DNA from: Actinomadura sp. WMMA1423
Lineage (GTDB): Bacteria; Actinomycetota; Actinomycetes; Streptosporangiales; Streptosporangiaceae
Direction of reading: 5' to 3'
NCBI RefSeq assembly: GCF_006547145.1
Contig: NZ_CP041244.1
Location: 2,232,001-2,296,000 of the forward strand
Length of the DNA: 64,000 nucleotides
This document shows positions 1-6,953 of the stretch, one piece after another. The position numbers and the translations under genes were made by a program. The first letter of the stretch is position 1. Each line of letters begins with the position of its first letter. Under the pieces are notes generated by a model, which did no database searches, was not told where the DNA came from, and worked only from the letters and a program-made list of their open reading frames with translations.

Positions 1-1395
1 CTGCTCGATCGACAGCGTGTAGGACACGACGTCCCCCCACTTGTCGGCGACGACGAGGTGGGTGGTCTGCGGGCCCTCGAACGCCAGCGCCCTGGTCTGG
101 GTGCCCGCCGGGACGCACGGCTCGTAGCGCCCGTCGGGCGAACCGGGGGCGACCGGCGCGGCGGCGGCCTGGTCCGGCTTGATCTGGCAGGCGCGCTCGC
201 GGGCGAACCCGGGGGAGAGCAGCTCCTCCAGCGGCACGTCGACCTTGTCGGCGTCGCCGACGTAGCGGCCGCGGTCGGCGTAGGCGAGCTTGGACGCCTC
301 CAGGTAGTAGTGCAGGGCCGTCACCGGGTCGCGCGGGTCGAGCCGGAAGTTGCCGAGGATGTTGAGGGCCTCCCCGACCGTGGAGCCTCCGGACGACGAC
401 GGCGGCATGCCGTACACGTCCGCTCCCCGGTAGGAGACGTGGGTGGGCTTGCGGGGCACCGCCCGGTAGGCGGCGAGGTCGCCGCGCTCCATCAGGCCGG
501 GGCGCACGTTCCGGGTCGCCTTCGGGTCCACCGGCGGCCTGGCCACCGTCCGGGCGATCTCCTCGCCGAGCCCGCCCCGGTAGAACCAGTCCGGGCCGCG
601 CCTCGCCAGCTGCCGGTAGGTGCCGGCGAGGTCGGGGTTGCGGAACACCGAGCCGACCTCGGGCACCTTCCCGCCGGGCAGGAACAGCTCGCGGGTCGGG
701 GCGATGTCGCGGAAGCGCGCCTCGTTCACCGCGGTCTGGTCGTGGAACTCCTGGTCGACGACGAAGCCCCGGTCGGCCACCCTGATCGCCGGACGCAGCA
801 GGGTGCCGAGGTCGCGGGTGCCGAAGCTGCGCAGCGCGAGGTCCCACTGGGCGAGGGTGCCGGGCACGCCGACGCTCAGCCCGCTGGTGACGGCCTGGTC
901 GAACGGCAGCGGCTTGCCGGTCGCCGGGTCGACGAAGGAGTCGGGCCGCATCCGCTTCGGCGCGAACTCGCGGCCGTCGAAGGTGTGGACGCGGCGCGTC
1001 CTCGCGTCGTAGTAGGTGATGTACCCGCCGCCGCCGATGGCCGAGACGTACGGCTCGGTGACCCCGAGCGTCGCGGCGGACGCGACCGCGGCGTCCATCG
1101 CGTTGCCGCCGCGCCTGAGGACCTCCAGGGCCGTCCGGCTGGCGTCCGGGTCGACGGTGGAGACCGCTCCGCCGAACCCGGTCGCGACCGGGTTCTTGGC
1201 CGGCGCCGGGCGCCCCGGCGCGGGCCTCGGGGCCGGCGCGGCGCCCGCGGCGACCGGGACGGTGAGGGACGCGGCGACCGTCAGCGCGGCCACGACGGCC
1301 GTGCGGCGCCGGGTCCGCGCCCGCGGCGCCGGCGTGCGGGACGGGGGCGACGCCTGCGTGGGCGACGACGCTTGCGAGGGCGACGGGGAGCGCAA
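1..1395 (-). CDS. ggt: gamma-glutamyltransferase precursor, C-terminus cut by window edge
   Basis: Reading the minus strand from 1395 gives 465 codons without a stop up to the window edge. The N-terminus is an Arg-rich stretch followed by a hydrophobic Ala/Val segment (about residues 20-45), a likely export signal. The last visible residues contain GPQTTHLVVADKWGDVVSY, matching the TTHxxxxD segment in which the first Thr becomes the catalytic nucleophile and N-terminus of the small subunit after self-cleavage; FDGREFAP upstream fits the substrate-binding Arg region of the large subunit. The enzyme hydrolyses or transfers the gamma-glutamyl group of glutathione and related peptides, here probably outside the cell. 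Start chosen at TTG 1395 because CCTCC (GGAGG on the coding strand) at 1403-1407 is 7 nt away; GTG at 1398 is the alternative. Most of the small subunit lies outside the window. Confidence 0.9.
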   Translation of the reverse strand, partial: MRSPSPSQASSPTQASPPSRTPAPRARTRRRTAVVAALTVAASLTVPVAAGAAPAPRPAPGRPAPAKNPVATGFGGAVSTVDPDASRTALEVLRRGGNAMDAAVASAATLGVTEPYVSAIGGGGYITYYDARTRRVHTFDGREFAPKRMRPDSFVDPATGKPLPFDQAVTSGLSVGVPGTLAQWDLALRSFGTRDLGTLLRPAIRVADRGFVVDQEFHDQTAVNEARFRDIAPTRELFLPGGKVPEVGSVFRNPDLAGTYRQLARRGPDWFYRGGLGEEIARTVARPPVDPKATRNVRPGLMERGDLAAYRAVPRKPTHVSYRGADVYGMPPSSSGGSTVGEALNILGNFRLDPRDPVTALHYYLEASKLAYADRGRYVGDADKVDVPLEELLSPGFARERACQIKPDQAAAAPVAPGSPDGRYEPCVPAGTQTRALAFEGPQTTHLVVADKWGDVVSYTLSIEQ

Positions 1396-1519
1396 CACCG
1401 GACCTCCAGACGAACGCGGCGTCCCTACGTTGTCATCGATCTTCGGCCCGCGCCACCGTCCGGGTCGGCCGACCCCGGTCGCGCCCCGTCCGGACGGCCC
1501 ATGCGCCCTAAAGATCATT

Positions 1520-1527
1520 AAGCGCTT
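1520..1527. promoter_or_regulatory. AAGCGCTT palindrome in divergent intergenic region
   Basis: The 380-bp gap between the ggt start (1395) and the permease start (1776) is the divergent control region and holds no gene I can see. It is less GC-rich than its surroundings and contains GGGAAAGCGCTTAATG (minus strand), whose core AAGCGCTT is a perfect palindrome resembling LacI-family operators. Assignment as an operator is only a guess. Confidence 0.2.
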
Positions 1528-1775
1528 TCCCCATTGGAAATGAGGCGTATTCGCTCGGAACGCTCCACCAGAAAGGGATTCGGCCTCCATGTGCCGAGCG
1601 TGAGGGGCCCTGCACGTCGTCGACCTGCGGTTTGGCAGGATCCGCCAACGGCTCGACTACAGGAAACACCTACAAAACGTTGCTATTTTGCCCATACTTG
1701 GTGAATTCTTAGGGGCTTCGACAAGCCGTCACCTCGCGAACAGCGGCGCGGGTTCAGGCCTTGAGGGACCCACCT

Positions 1776-3716
1776 ATGACCTTGGACATGCGCATGCGCA
1801 ACAACATGTTCCGCCGGCTGCCCGTGGAGCAGGCGACCGGCCGGCTCTACGGCGGACGGCACCGGCTCCGCGTGGTCTACCGGACCCGCGATCTCGTGGT
1901 GCTCGGACTCGGCGTCATGATCGGATCGGGCATCTTCAAGATCGCCGGCGAGCAGGCGTCCTCCACCGCCGGGCCCGGCGTGCTCGTGTCGTTCCTCATC
2001 GCGGGCGGCGTGTGCGTGCTGGCGGCGCTCGCCTTCGCCGAGCTCTCCTCGATCATCCCGGTCGCGGGCAGCGCCTACTCCTTCAGCTACGTCGCCTTCG
2101 GCGAGGTCTGGGCCTGGGTCGTCGGCTGGGCCCTGATCATGGAGCTGCTGCTGGCCGCGTCGGTGCTCGCGCGGGTCTGGTCGCTGTACGCGACGCAGGC
2201 CCTGCACGACTTCGGGGTCCCGATCCCCGGCTGGCTCGGCGAGCTGATCGGGCAGCAGAAGGGGCCGGACCTGTTCGCGCTCGGCATCCTGCTGCTGGTG
2301 GTCCTGATGCTCGCCAGCGGCAGCCGGCTGAGCCTGAAGTCCCTGTGGTTCATGGTGATGGCCAAGGTCATCGTGATCGGGCTCGTGATCGCGACCGCGC
2401 TGAAGTTCTTCCACCCCGGCAACCTCACCCCGTTCCTGCCCCCGTCCCGGCCCGCGCCCGAGGGCGGCAAGACGGTGCTGGACGCGGTGCTGGGCGCGTT
2501 CGGCGGCGGCACCCCGCACGTCTTCGGGACCTGGGGCATGCTCGCGGCGGCGCCCGCGATCGCGTTCGCCTACATCGGGTTCGACCTGATCGCGACGGCG
2601 TCGGAGGAGACCGACGACGCGCCGCGCAAGGTCCCCCGCGGGATCCTCACCGCCCTGGTCACCGCGATCGTGCTGTACGTGGCCGTCGCGTTCGCGCTGG
2701 TCGGCATGATGGGGATGGACGGCATCGCCAAGCTGAACTCCGACAAGCTGCTGCTCGCCGCGGCGTTCGACTCGGTCGGCGCCGGCGCGATGGGCAAGAT
2801 CGTCGACGTCGGCGCGATGCTCGCCCTGACCACCGTGATCCTGGTGCTGATGATCAGCCTGACCCGGGTCGTGTTCTCCATCTCGCGGGACGGCCTGCTC
2901 CCGCGCCCCCTGGCCGCGATGAGCCGCTACAAGGTGCCCTCCCGCGCCACGCTCATCGCCGGCGGCGCGGCGGTGGTGATGTCGCAGACGATCGACGTGC
3001 TCACGCTGGAGCAGCTCGTCGTGATCGGCTCGCTGTTCGCGTTCCTGTTCGTCGCGGCGGCGGTGCTGGCGCTGCGCCGCTCGCAGCCCCACCTGCACCG
3101 GCCGTTCCGGATGCCCGCGGCGCCGCTGGTCGTCCTCGTGACGATCGTCGCGGTCGGCTGGCTGATGCTGAACCTGAACGTGCGGACGTGGGGGTACTTC
3201 GCCGTCTGGATGGCGGTCGGGCTCGTCCTCTACCTCCTCTACGGGCGCCGCAAGAGCCAGATGAAGCTGCTCCTGGACGCGCCGCCCGAGCGCCCGGCCG
3301 CCGCGCGCCTCGCCCCTGCCCCGCCCCCCGGCATGGCCCCTCCCCCCGGCATGGCGCCGCCCCCCGGCGCGCGGGACCCCTTCGCCGCCCCCGGGCCGTA
3401 CGGGACGGGACCCTGGCAGGCCGAGTGGCGGGCCGGGCCGCCGGAGAGCCCCTACCCGACCGGCCGTTACTCGACGGGACGGCAGCCGGGCGGCCAGTTC
3501 GCCCGCGACCCCCGCCCCGGCGAGCCGCACCCGCCCGCTCCGGACGACCCGTACGCGCTCGACCCGGGCGTGCCGGACCCCTACTCGTCCGGCGGCCACC
3601 CCGCCGGGGGCCGCGACTCCGGCGGCCACCGGGGCGGTCCGTACGGCCCGCCCCGCGGGCCCGGCCAGGGCGGGGAGCACCACGAGCCCCCGCACGGCGG
3701 CCGGCACCGGCGCTGA
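1776..3716 (+). CDS. APC-superfamily amino acid permease with Pro/Gly-rich tail
   Basis: A 646-residue cytoplasmic-membrane transporter of the cationic amino acid/YfnA type. The first helix carries GLGVMIGSGIFKIAGE, the unwound glycine-rich substrate-binding segment of APC permeases, and about 12 hydrophobic segments follow to near residue 490 (FDLIATASEETDDAPRKVPRG is the conserved loop after TM6, here quoted in part as ASEETDDAPRKVPRG). The last ~145 residues are low-complexity Pro/Gly/Arg (PPPGMAPPPGMAPPPG), unusual for the family and probably a disordered cytoplasmic tail. ATG 1776 is preferred over TTG 1761 because GAGGG (1763-1767) sits 8 nt upstream. Monocistronic, divergent from ggt; substrate cannot be told from sequence, but linkage to ggt would suit uptake of released amino acids (inference). 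Confidence 0.85.
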   Translation: MTLDMRMRNNMFRRLPVEQATGRLYGGRHRLRVVYRTRDLVVLGLGVMIGSGIFKIAGEQASSTAGPGVLVSFLIAGGVCVLAALAFAELSSIIPVAGSAYSFSYVAFGEVWAWVVGWALIMELLLAASVLARVWSLYATQALHDFGVPIPGWLGELIGQQKGPDLFALGILLLVVLMLASGSRLSLKSLWFMVMAKVIVIGLVIATALKFFHPGNLTPFLPPSRPAPEGGKTVLDAVLGAFGGGTPHVFGTWGMLAAAPAIAFAYIGFDLIATASEETDDAPRKVPRGILTALVTAIVLYVAVAFALVGMMGMDGIAKLNSDKLLLAAAFDSVGAGAMGKIVDVGAMLALTTVILVLMISLTRVVFSISRDGLLPRPLAAMSRYKVPSRATLIAGGAAVVMSQTIDVLTLEQLVVIGSLFAFLFVAAAVLALRRSQPHLHRPFRMPAAPLVVLVTIVAVGWLMLNLNVRTWGYFAVWMAVGLVLYLLYGRRKSQMKLLLDAPPERPAAARLAPAPPPGMAPPPGMAPPPGARDPFAAPGPYGTGPWQAEWRAGPPESPYPTGRYSTGRQPGGQFARDPRPGEPHPPAPDDPYALDPGVPDPYSSGGHPAGGRDSGGHRGGPYGPPRGPGQGGEHHEPPHGGRHRR

Positions 3717-3731
3717 CGAGGCCGGACCCGA

Positions 3732-3753
3732 GAACTTCAATCTTGTGAAGTTC
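3732..3753. repeat. perfect 8-bp inverted repeat after permease stop
   Basis: GAACTTCA-6 nt-TGAAGTTC lies 15 nt after the permease stop. It is AT-richer than the surroundings. It could be an mRNA 3'-end hairpin or an operator; no T-run follows. Confidence 0.45.
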
Positions 3754-3796
3754 CGCCGAACGGCGGACCCGCCGGGCACCTGAGGACGTCTCGACC

Positions 3797-3832
3797 GAGG
3801 GCGTCGCCCCCTTCCCGGGGGGCGGCGCCCTC
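3797..3832 (+). terminator. GC-rich stem-loop, probable terminator of the permease gene
   Basis: GAGGGCGTCGCCCCC and GGGGGGCGGCGCCCTC form a ~15-bp stem with one mismatch around a TTCCC loop, followed by a weak pyrimidine-rich stretch (TCGTTCCGTCTCCC). It lies between the permease and the Nudix gene. Confidence 0.55.
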
Positions 3833-3901
3833 GTTCCGTCTCCCGCAGCGGGCTGGACAGCGGCCGCCGTCGGGGTTATGTTCTTCTCATACCGAGATGA
3901 A

Positions 3902-3921
3902 CTCAACCTGAGACTTACTCA
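3902..3921. promoter_or_regulatory. CTCA/TGAG repeated half-sites upstream of the Nudix regulator
   Basis: CTCA-ACC-TGAG-ACTTA-CTCA lies 26-45 nt before the ATG of the Nudix/winged-helix gene, giving two overlapping inverted repeats. NrtR-type regulators are known to bind palindromes upstream of the operons they control, often including their own. I infer an autoregulatory operator; no consensus was compared. Confidence 0.35.
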
Positions 3922-3946
3922 CCCCGAGATCGACGGGAGGAAGCGG

Positions 3947-4780
3947 ATGGCCCCCGAGCCGAGGCGCGACGAGAGCGAGTTCCTCGCGAACTACGATCCG
4001 CACGACTACGACCCGGTCGCCGTGACGGTGGACGTGGTCGCGCTCACCATCCGCGACGGGGCCCTCCACGTCCTGCTGGTGCGGCGGGGGCACGCCCCCT
4101 ACGAAGGGATGTGGGCGCTGCCCGGCGGGTTCGTCCAGGCGGGCGGCCCGCTCCAGGGCACCGACGCCGAGGACCTGCCCGACGCGGCCGTCCGGGAACT
4201 GGCCGAGGAGACCGGGCTCAGCGCCAAGGGCGGGATGCTCGGCCGCGTCCACCTGGAGCAGCTCGGCACCTACGGCTCCCCCGGCCGCGACCCGCGGATG
4301 CGCGTCATCTCCGTCGCCCACCTGGCGTTCGCGCCCGAACTGCCGGACCCCGAGGCGGGCGGCGACGCCGCCGACGCCGCGTGGGTCCCGGTGGACGCGC
4401 TGGGCCTGACCGAGTCCGGGGACCAGCGCCCTGGCACCACCCGCCGGCTGGCGTTCGACCACGCGCGGATCCTGTCGGACGGGCTGGAGCGGGCCCGCGG
4501 GAAGCTGGAGTACACGCCGCTCGCCACGGCGTTCTGCGGCGGCGAGTTCACCATCCCCGAACTGCGCTCGGTGTACGAGGCGGTGTGGGGCGAGGAGCTG
4601 CACGCGGGGAACTTCCACCGCAAGGTCCTGTCGGTGCCCGGGTTCGTGGAGAGCACCGGTGCGACGTCCGACCGCGGCGGCAGGCGCGGCGGCCCGCGCC
4701 CCCGCCTGTACCGCGCGGGCGACGCCCGCCTCCTGCACCCCGCCCTCCTGCGGCCCAGTCGCGAGGAGGAGATCAGATGA
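3947..4780 (+). CDS. NrtR-like Nudix domain / winged-helix transcriptional regulator
   Basis: 277 residues. Residues ~25-165 form a Nudix domain: GGFV ... RELAEETGL keeps the RExxEExG half of the Nudix box, but the first half is stretched by an insert (LQGTDAEDLPD), so catalysis is doubtful. The C-terminal third (LEYTPLATAFCGGEFTIPEL ... FHRKVLSVPGF) is the winged-helix domain of NrtR-type regulators, which sense ADP-ribose or related nucleotides and repress NAD-metabolism genes. ATG 3947 is chosen for the GGGAGG (3935-3940) 6 nt upstream; an upstream in-frame ATG (3878) lies in the promoter. Its stop overlaps (ATGA) the first ATG of the 54-bp repeat array, so it heads an operon with the J-pseudokinase, VWA and PurA-like genes. 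Its ligand is therefore a clue to the operon's job, but could be another nucleotide. Confidence 0.85.
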   Translation: MAPEPRRDESEFLANYDPHDYDPVAVTVDVVALTIRDGALHVLLVRRGHAPYEGMWALPGGFVQAGGPLQGTDAEDLPDAAVRELAEETGLSAKGGMLGRVHLEQLGTYGSPGRDPRMRVISVAHLAFAPELPDPEAGGDAADAAWVPVDALGLTESGDQRPGTTRRLAFDHARILSDGLERARGKLEYTPLATAFCGGEFTIPELRSVYEAVWGEELHAGNFHRKVLSVPGFVESTGATSDRGGRRGGPRPRLYRAGDARLLHPALLRPSREEEIR

Positions 4781-4938
4781 GCGGAGCGAACCGGGGGGCG
4801 TGGGGGGTCGCCCCCCCACAGGAGGCACAGATGAGCGGAGCGAACCGGGGGGCGTGGGGGGTCGCCCCCCCACAGGAGGCACAGATGAGCGAAGCGAACC
4901 GGGGGGCGTGGGGGGGTCGCCCCCCACAGGAGGCACAG
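4777..4938 (+). repeat. three tandem 54-bp coding repeats, each ending in SD + ATG
   Basis: Units 4777-4830, 4831-4884 and 4885-4938 are exactly 54 nt (18 codons). Units 1 and 2 are identical and translate as MSGANRGAWGVAPPQEAQ; unit 3 reads MSEANRGAWGGRPPQEAQ. Each contains a near-perfect palindrome (GTGGGGGGTCGCCCCCCCAC in unit 1) that can form a hairpin directly before CAGGAGGCACAG and the next ATG, so each unit supplies a fresh Shine-Dalgarno and start codon. ATGs at 4777, 4831, 4885 and 4939 are all in one frame; the first overlaps the Nudix stop. Two related units sit inside the MFS gene at 12723-12830. Confidence 0.95.
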
Positions 4939-5967
4939 ATGAGCGTCGGTGAGTTGGAGGAGGCGCTGGCGCGGGTCGACCGGGCGCGCGGGCCCGCGGA
5001 CCTGTTCGGCGACGACGATGCGGAGGCGGTGCGGCGCTACCGGCGGCTGGCCCGGCTCGTCCACCCCGACGCCACCGCCGGCCGGACCCGGGAGGCGTTC
5101 GTCAGGCTGACCTCGCTCTGGCGCGCCTACAACCGCGGCGACGAGACGCTGATCACCACGCGCCGCCACGCCTACCGGCTGGAGGGCGACCCCGCCGGCG
5201 GCGACCTCGCGCTGCTGTACGCGGCGCGTCCGGAGCCCGGACGCGAGGTGCTGCTGAAGATGCCGCGCGACCCGGCCGACGGCGACCTGCTCGAACGCGA
5301 GGCCGTGGCGCTGCGCCAGCTCCCCAAGGACGGCGAGGCCCGGTTCCTGCCGTACGTCCCGCGGCTGGTCGAGTCGTTCCGGCACCGGGACGCCGCCACC
5401 GGGACGCAGCGGCAGGTCAACGTGATCGAGGCGCTGGACGGCTTCCACACCCTCGCCGAGGTCCGGCGCGCCCACCCCGGCGGCGTCGACCCCCGCGACG
5501 CGGCCTGGATGTGGCGGCGGCTGCTGGCGGGCCTCGGCTTCGCCCACCGCGCGGGCGTCCTGCACGGCGCGGTGCTCCCCGACCACGTGATGATCCATCC
5601 GGAGGAGCACGGCCTGGTCCTGGTCGACTGGTGCTACTCCGTCCCCGGCTGCTACGCGCACACCGACCCCTCGGGCCGGGTCCCGGCGATGGTCGACCGG
5701 TACGCCGGCTGGTACCCGCCCGAGGTGCCGGGACGGCGGCCGGCGAGCCCGGCGACCGACATCTTCATGGCCACCCGGTGCATGACCGACCTGATGGGCG
5801 ACAAGGCCCCGAAGGCGATGCGCTCGTTCGCGCGCGGCTGCACGCTGCCGGCGCAGAACCGGCGCCCCGCCGACGCCTGGCGGCTGCTGGCCGAGCTCGA
5901 CGAGCTGCTGGAGCGGCTCTACGGCCCGCGCCGCTTCCGCCCCTTCCACCTGCCCGCCACCCGCTGA
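4939..5967 (+). CDS. J-domain pseudokinase
   Basis: 342 residues from the ATG after the repeat array (AGGAGG 5 nt upstream); translation from the repeat ATGs would add up to 54 residues. Residues ~25-65 look like a J-domain: YRRLARLVHPDA carries the HPD triad (42-44) needed to stimulate Hsp70. From ~75 to 330 the fold is protein-kinase-like: VLLKMP keeps the VAIK lysine (K107), E121 fits the helix-C Glu, but the catalytic loop reads HGAVLPDHVMI (Asp replaced by Ala211, Lys by Leu, Asn by His) and DFG is DWC (D230). It may bind nucleotide but probably does not phosphorylate. No membrane segment. Second protein of the Nudix operon, 12 nt before the VWA gene; I infer a scaffold or sensor role for the module. 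Confidence 0.75.
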   Translation: MSVGELEEALARVDRARGPADLFGDDDAEAVRRYRRLARLVHPDATAGRTREAFVRLTSLWRAYNRGDETLITTRRHAYRLEGDPAGGDLALLYAARPEPGREVLLKMPRDPADGDLLEREAVALRQLPKDGEARFLPYVPRLVESFRHRDAATGTQRQVNVIEALDGFHTLAEVRRAHPGGVDPRDAAWMWRRLLAGLGFAHRAGVLHGAVLPDHVMIHPEEHGLVLVDWCYSVPGCYAHTDPSGRVPAMVDRYAGWYPPEVPGRRPASPATDIFMATRCMTDLMGDKAPKAMRSFARGCTLPAQNRRPADAWRLLAELDELLERLYGPRRFRPFHLPATR

Positions 5968-5979
5968 AGGAGACAGATC

Positions 5980-6951
5980 ATGGGAAGCGGAAACTGGTCC
6001 ACCGACGTCTACGCCGCCCGCGCGAGCTACCGCGCGTCCACCGGCGCCAGCGCGTTCGCCTACTCCGACGGCGGCGCCACCTCCGTCCACCCCGACCTCG
6101 ACCCGCGCGGCGTGACCGCCCGGGAGAGCCGGGACTCAGGCGACCACCCCGAGTCGCTCGCGATCGGCGTGCTGTTCGACGTGACCGGCTCGATGGGCAC
6201 CGTGCCGCGGACCCTGCAGTCCAAGCTCCCCGACCTGCTCGGGCTGCTGCTGCGCAAGGGGTACGTCGAGCACCCGCACATCCTGTTCGGAGCGGTCGGC
6301 GACGCGACCTGCGACCGGGCGCCGCTGCAGATCGGGCAGTTCGAGGCCGACAACCGCATGGACGACGACCTCGGCAAGATCCTCCTCGAGGGCGGGGGCG
6401 GCGGCCAGATGCGCGAGTCCTACGAGCTGGCCATGTACTTCATGGCGCGGCACACCTCGATCGACTGCTTCGACAAGCGGGGGAAGCGCGGCTACCTGTT
6501 CATGATCGGGGACGAGCTGGCCTACCCGAAGGCGAAGCGGCGCGAGATCGCCGCGGTGATCGGCGGCGAGCCTGACGAGGACGTCCCGATCGCCGAACTC
6601 GTCCGCGAACTGCAGCGCAGGTACGACGTGTACTTCATCATCCCGGAGGGCGCCTACCATTCCGGCAGCCGCGAGCTGAAGGACTTCTGGCAGGGGCTGC
6701 TCGGCCAGAACGTGCTCTACCTGGACGACCTGGACGCGGTCTGCGAGACGATCGCGCTGACGATCGGGCTCGCCGAGGACGCCATCGACCTCGGCGAGGG
6801 CCTGGAGCACCTGGCGGAGGCCGGATCGGACGCCGGCGAGTCGGTGTCGCGGGCGCTCGCCCGGCTGGACGCCGCACGCGCCCCGGTCGCGGTCTCCTCC
6901 ACGCCGCCAGGCCTGGACTCCGCCGGCCCGTCCGCGACGACCCGCCTCTGA
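5980..6951 (+). CDS. VWA-like (von Willebrand factor A fold) protein
   Basis: 323 residues, cytoplasmic (no signal or membrane segment). After a Gly/Ser/Ala-rich N-terminus (GSGNWSTDVYAARASYR) comes LAIGVLFDVTGSMG, a DxTGS version of the metal-ion-dependent adhesion site at about residue 68-74, followed by alternating strands and helices to ~residue 265 (LFGAVGDATCD, YLFMIGDELAYP, VYFIIPEGAYH), typical of VWA domains that grip a partner through a bound Mg2+. The last 60 residues are Ala/Ser-rich. Strong AAGGAGA 12 bases before the ATG. It lies between the J-pseudokinase and the PurA-like gene (2-nt gap to the latter), so it probably assembles with them. Partner and function are unknown. Confidence 0.7.
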   Translation: MGSGNWSTDVYAARASYRASTGASAFAYSDGGATSVHPDLDPRGVTARESRDSGDHPESLAIGVLFDVTGSMGTVPRTLQSKLPDLLGLLLRKGYVEHPHILFGAVGDATCDRAPLQIGQFEADNRMDDDLGKILLEGGGGGQMRESYELAMYFMARHTSIDCFDKRGKRGYLFMIGDELAYPKAKRREIAAVIGGEPDEDVPIAELVRELQRRYDVYFIIPEGAYHSGSRELKDFWQGLLGQNVLYLDDLDAVCETIALTIGLAEDAIDLGEGLEHLAEAGSDAGESVSRALARLDAARAPVAVSSTPPGLDSAGPSATTRL

Positions 6952-6953
6952 CC

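Noticed and set aside
4777-4938. CRISPR-like array
   Set aside because: Units are contiguous, without spacers, and in frame with coding sequence.
4111-5967. Apparent 618-residue Nudix-kinase fusion protein reading through the repeat array
   Set aside because: The part over the Nudix gene is an out-of-frame, Arg/Pro-rich shadow; only the section from the repeats onward is the real kinase-like frame.
4270-6090. Long minus-strand frame across the repeats and pseudokinase
   Set aside because: Low-complexity Arg/Pro/Val-rich antisense frame typical of high-GC DNA, opposite strong plus-strand genes.
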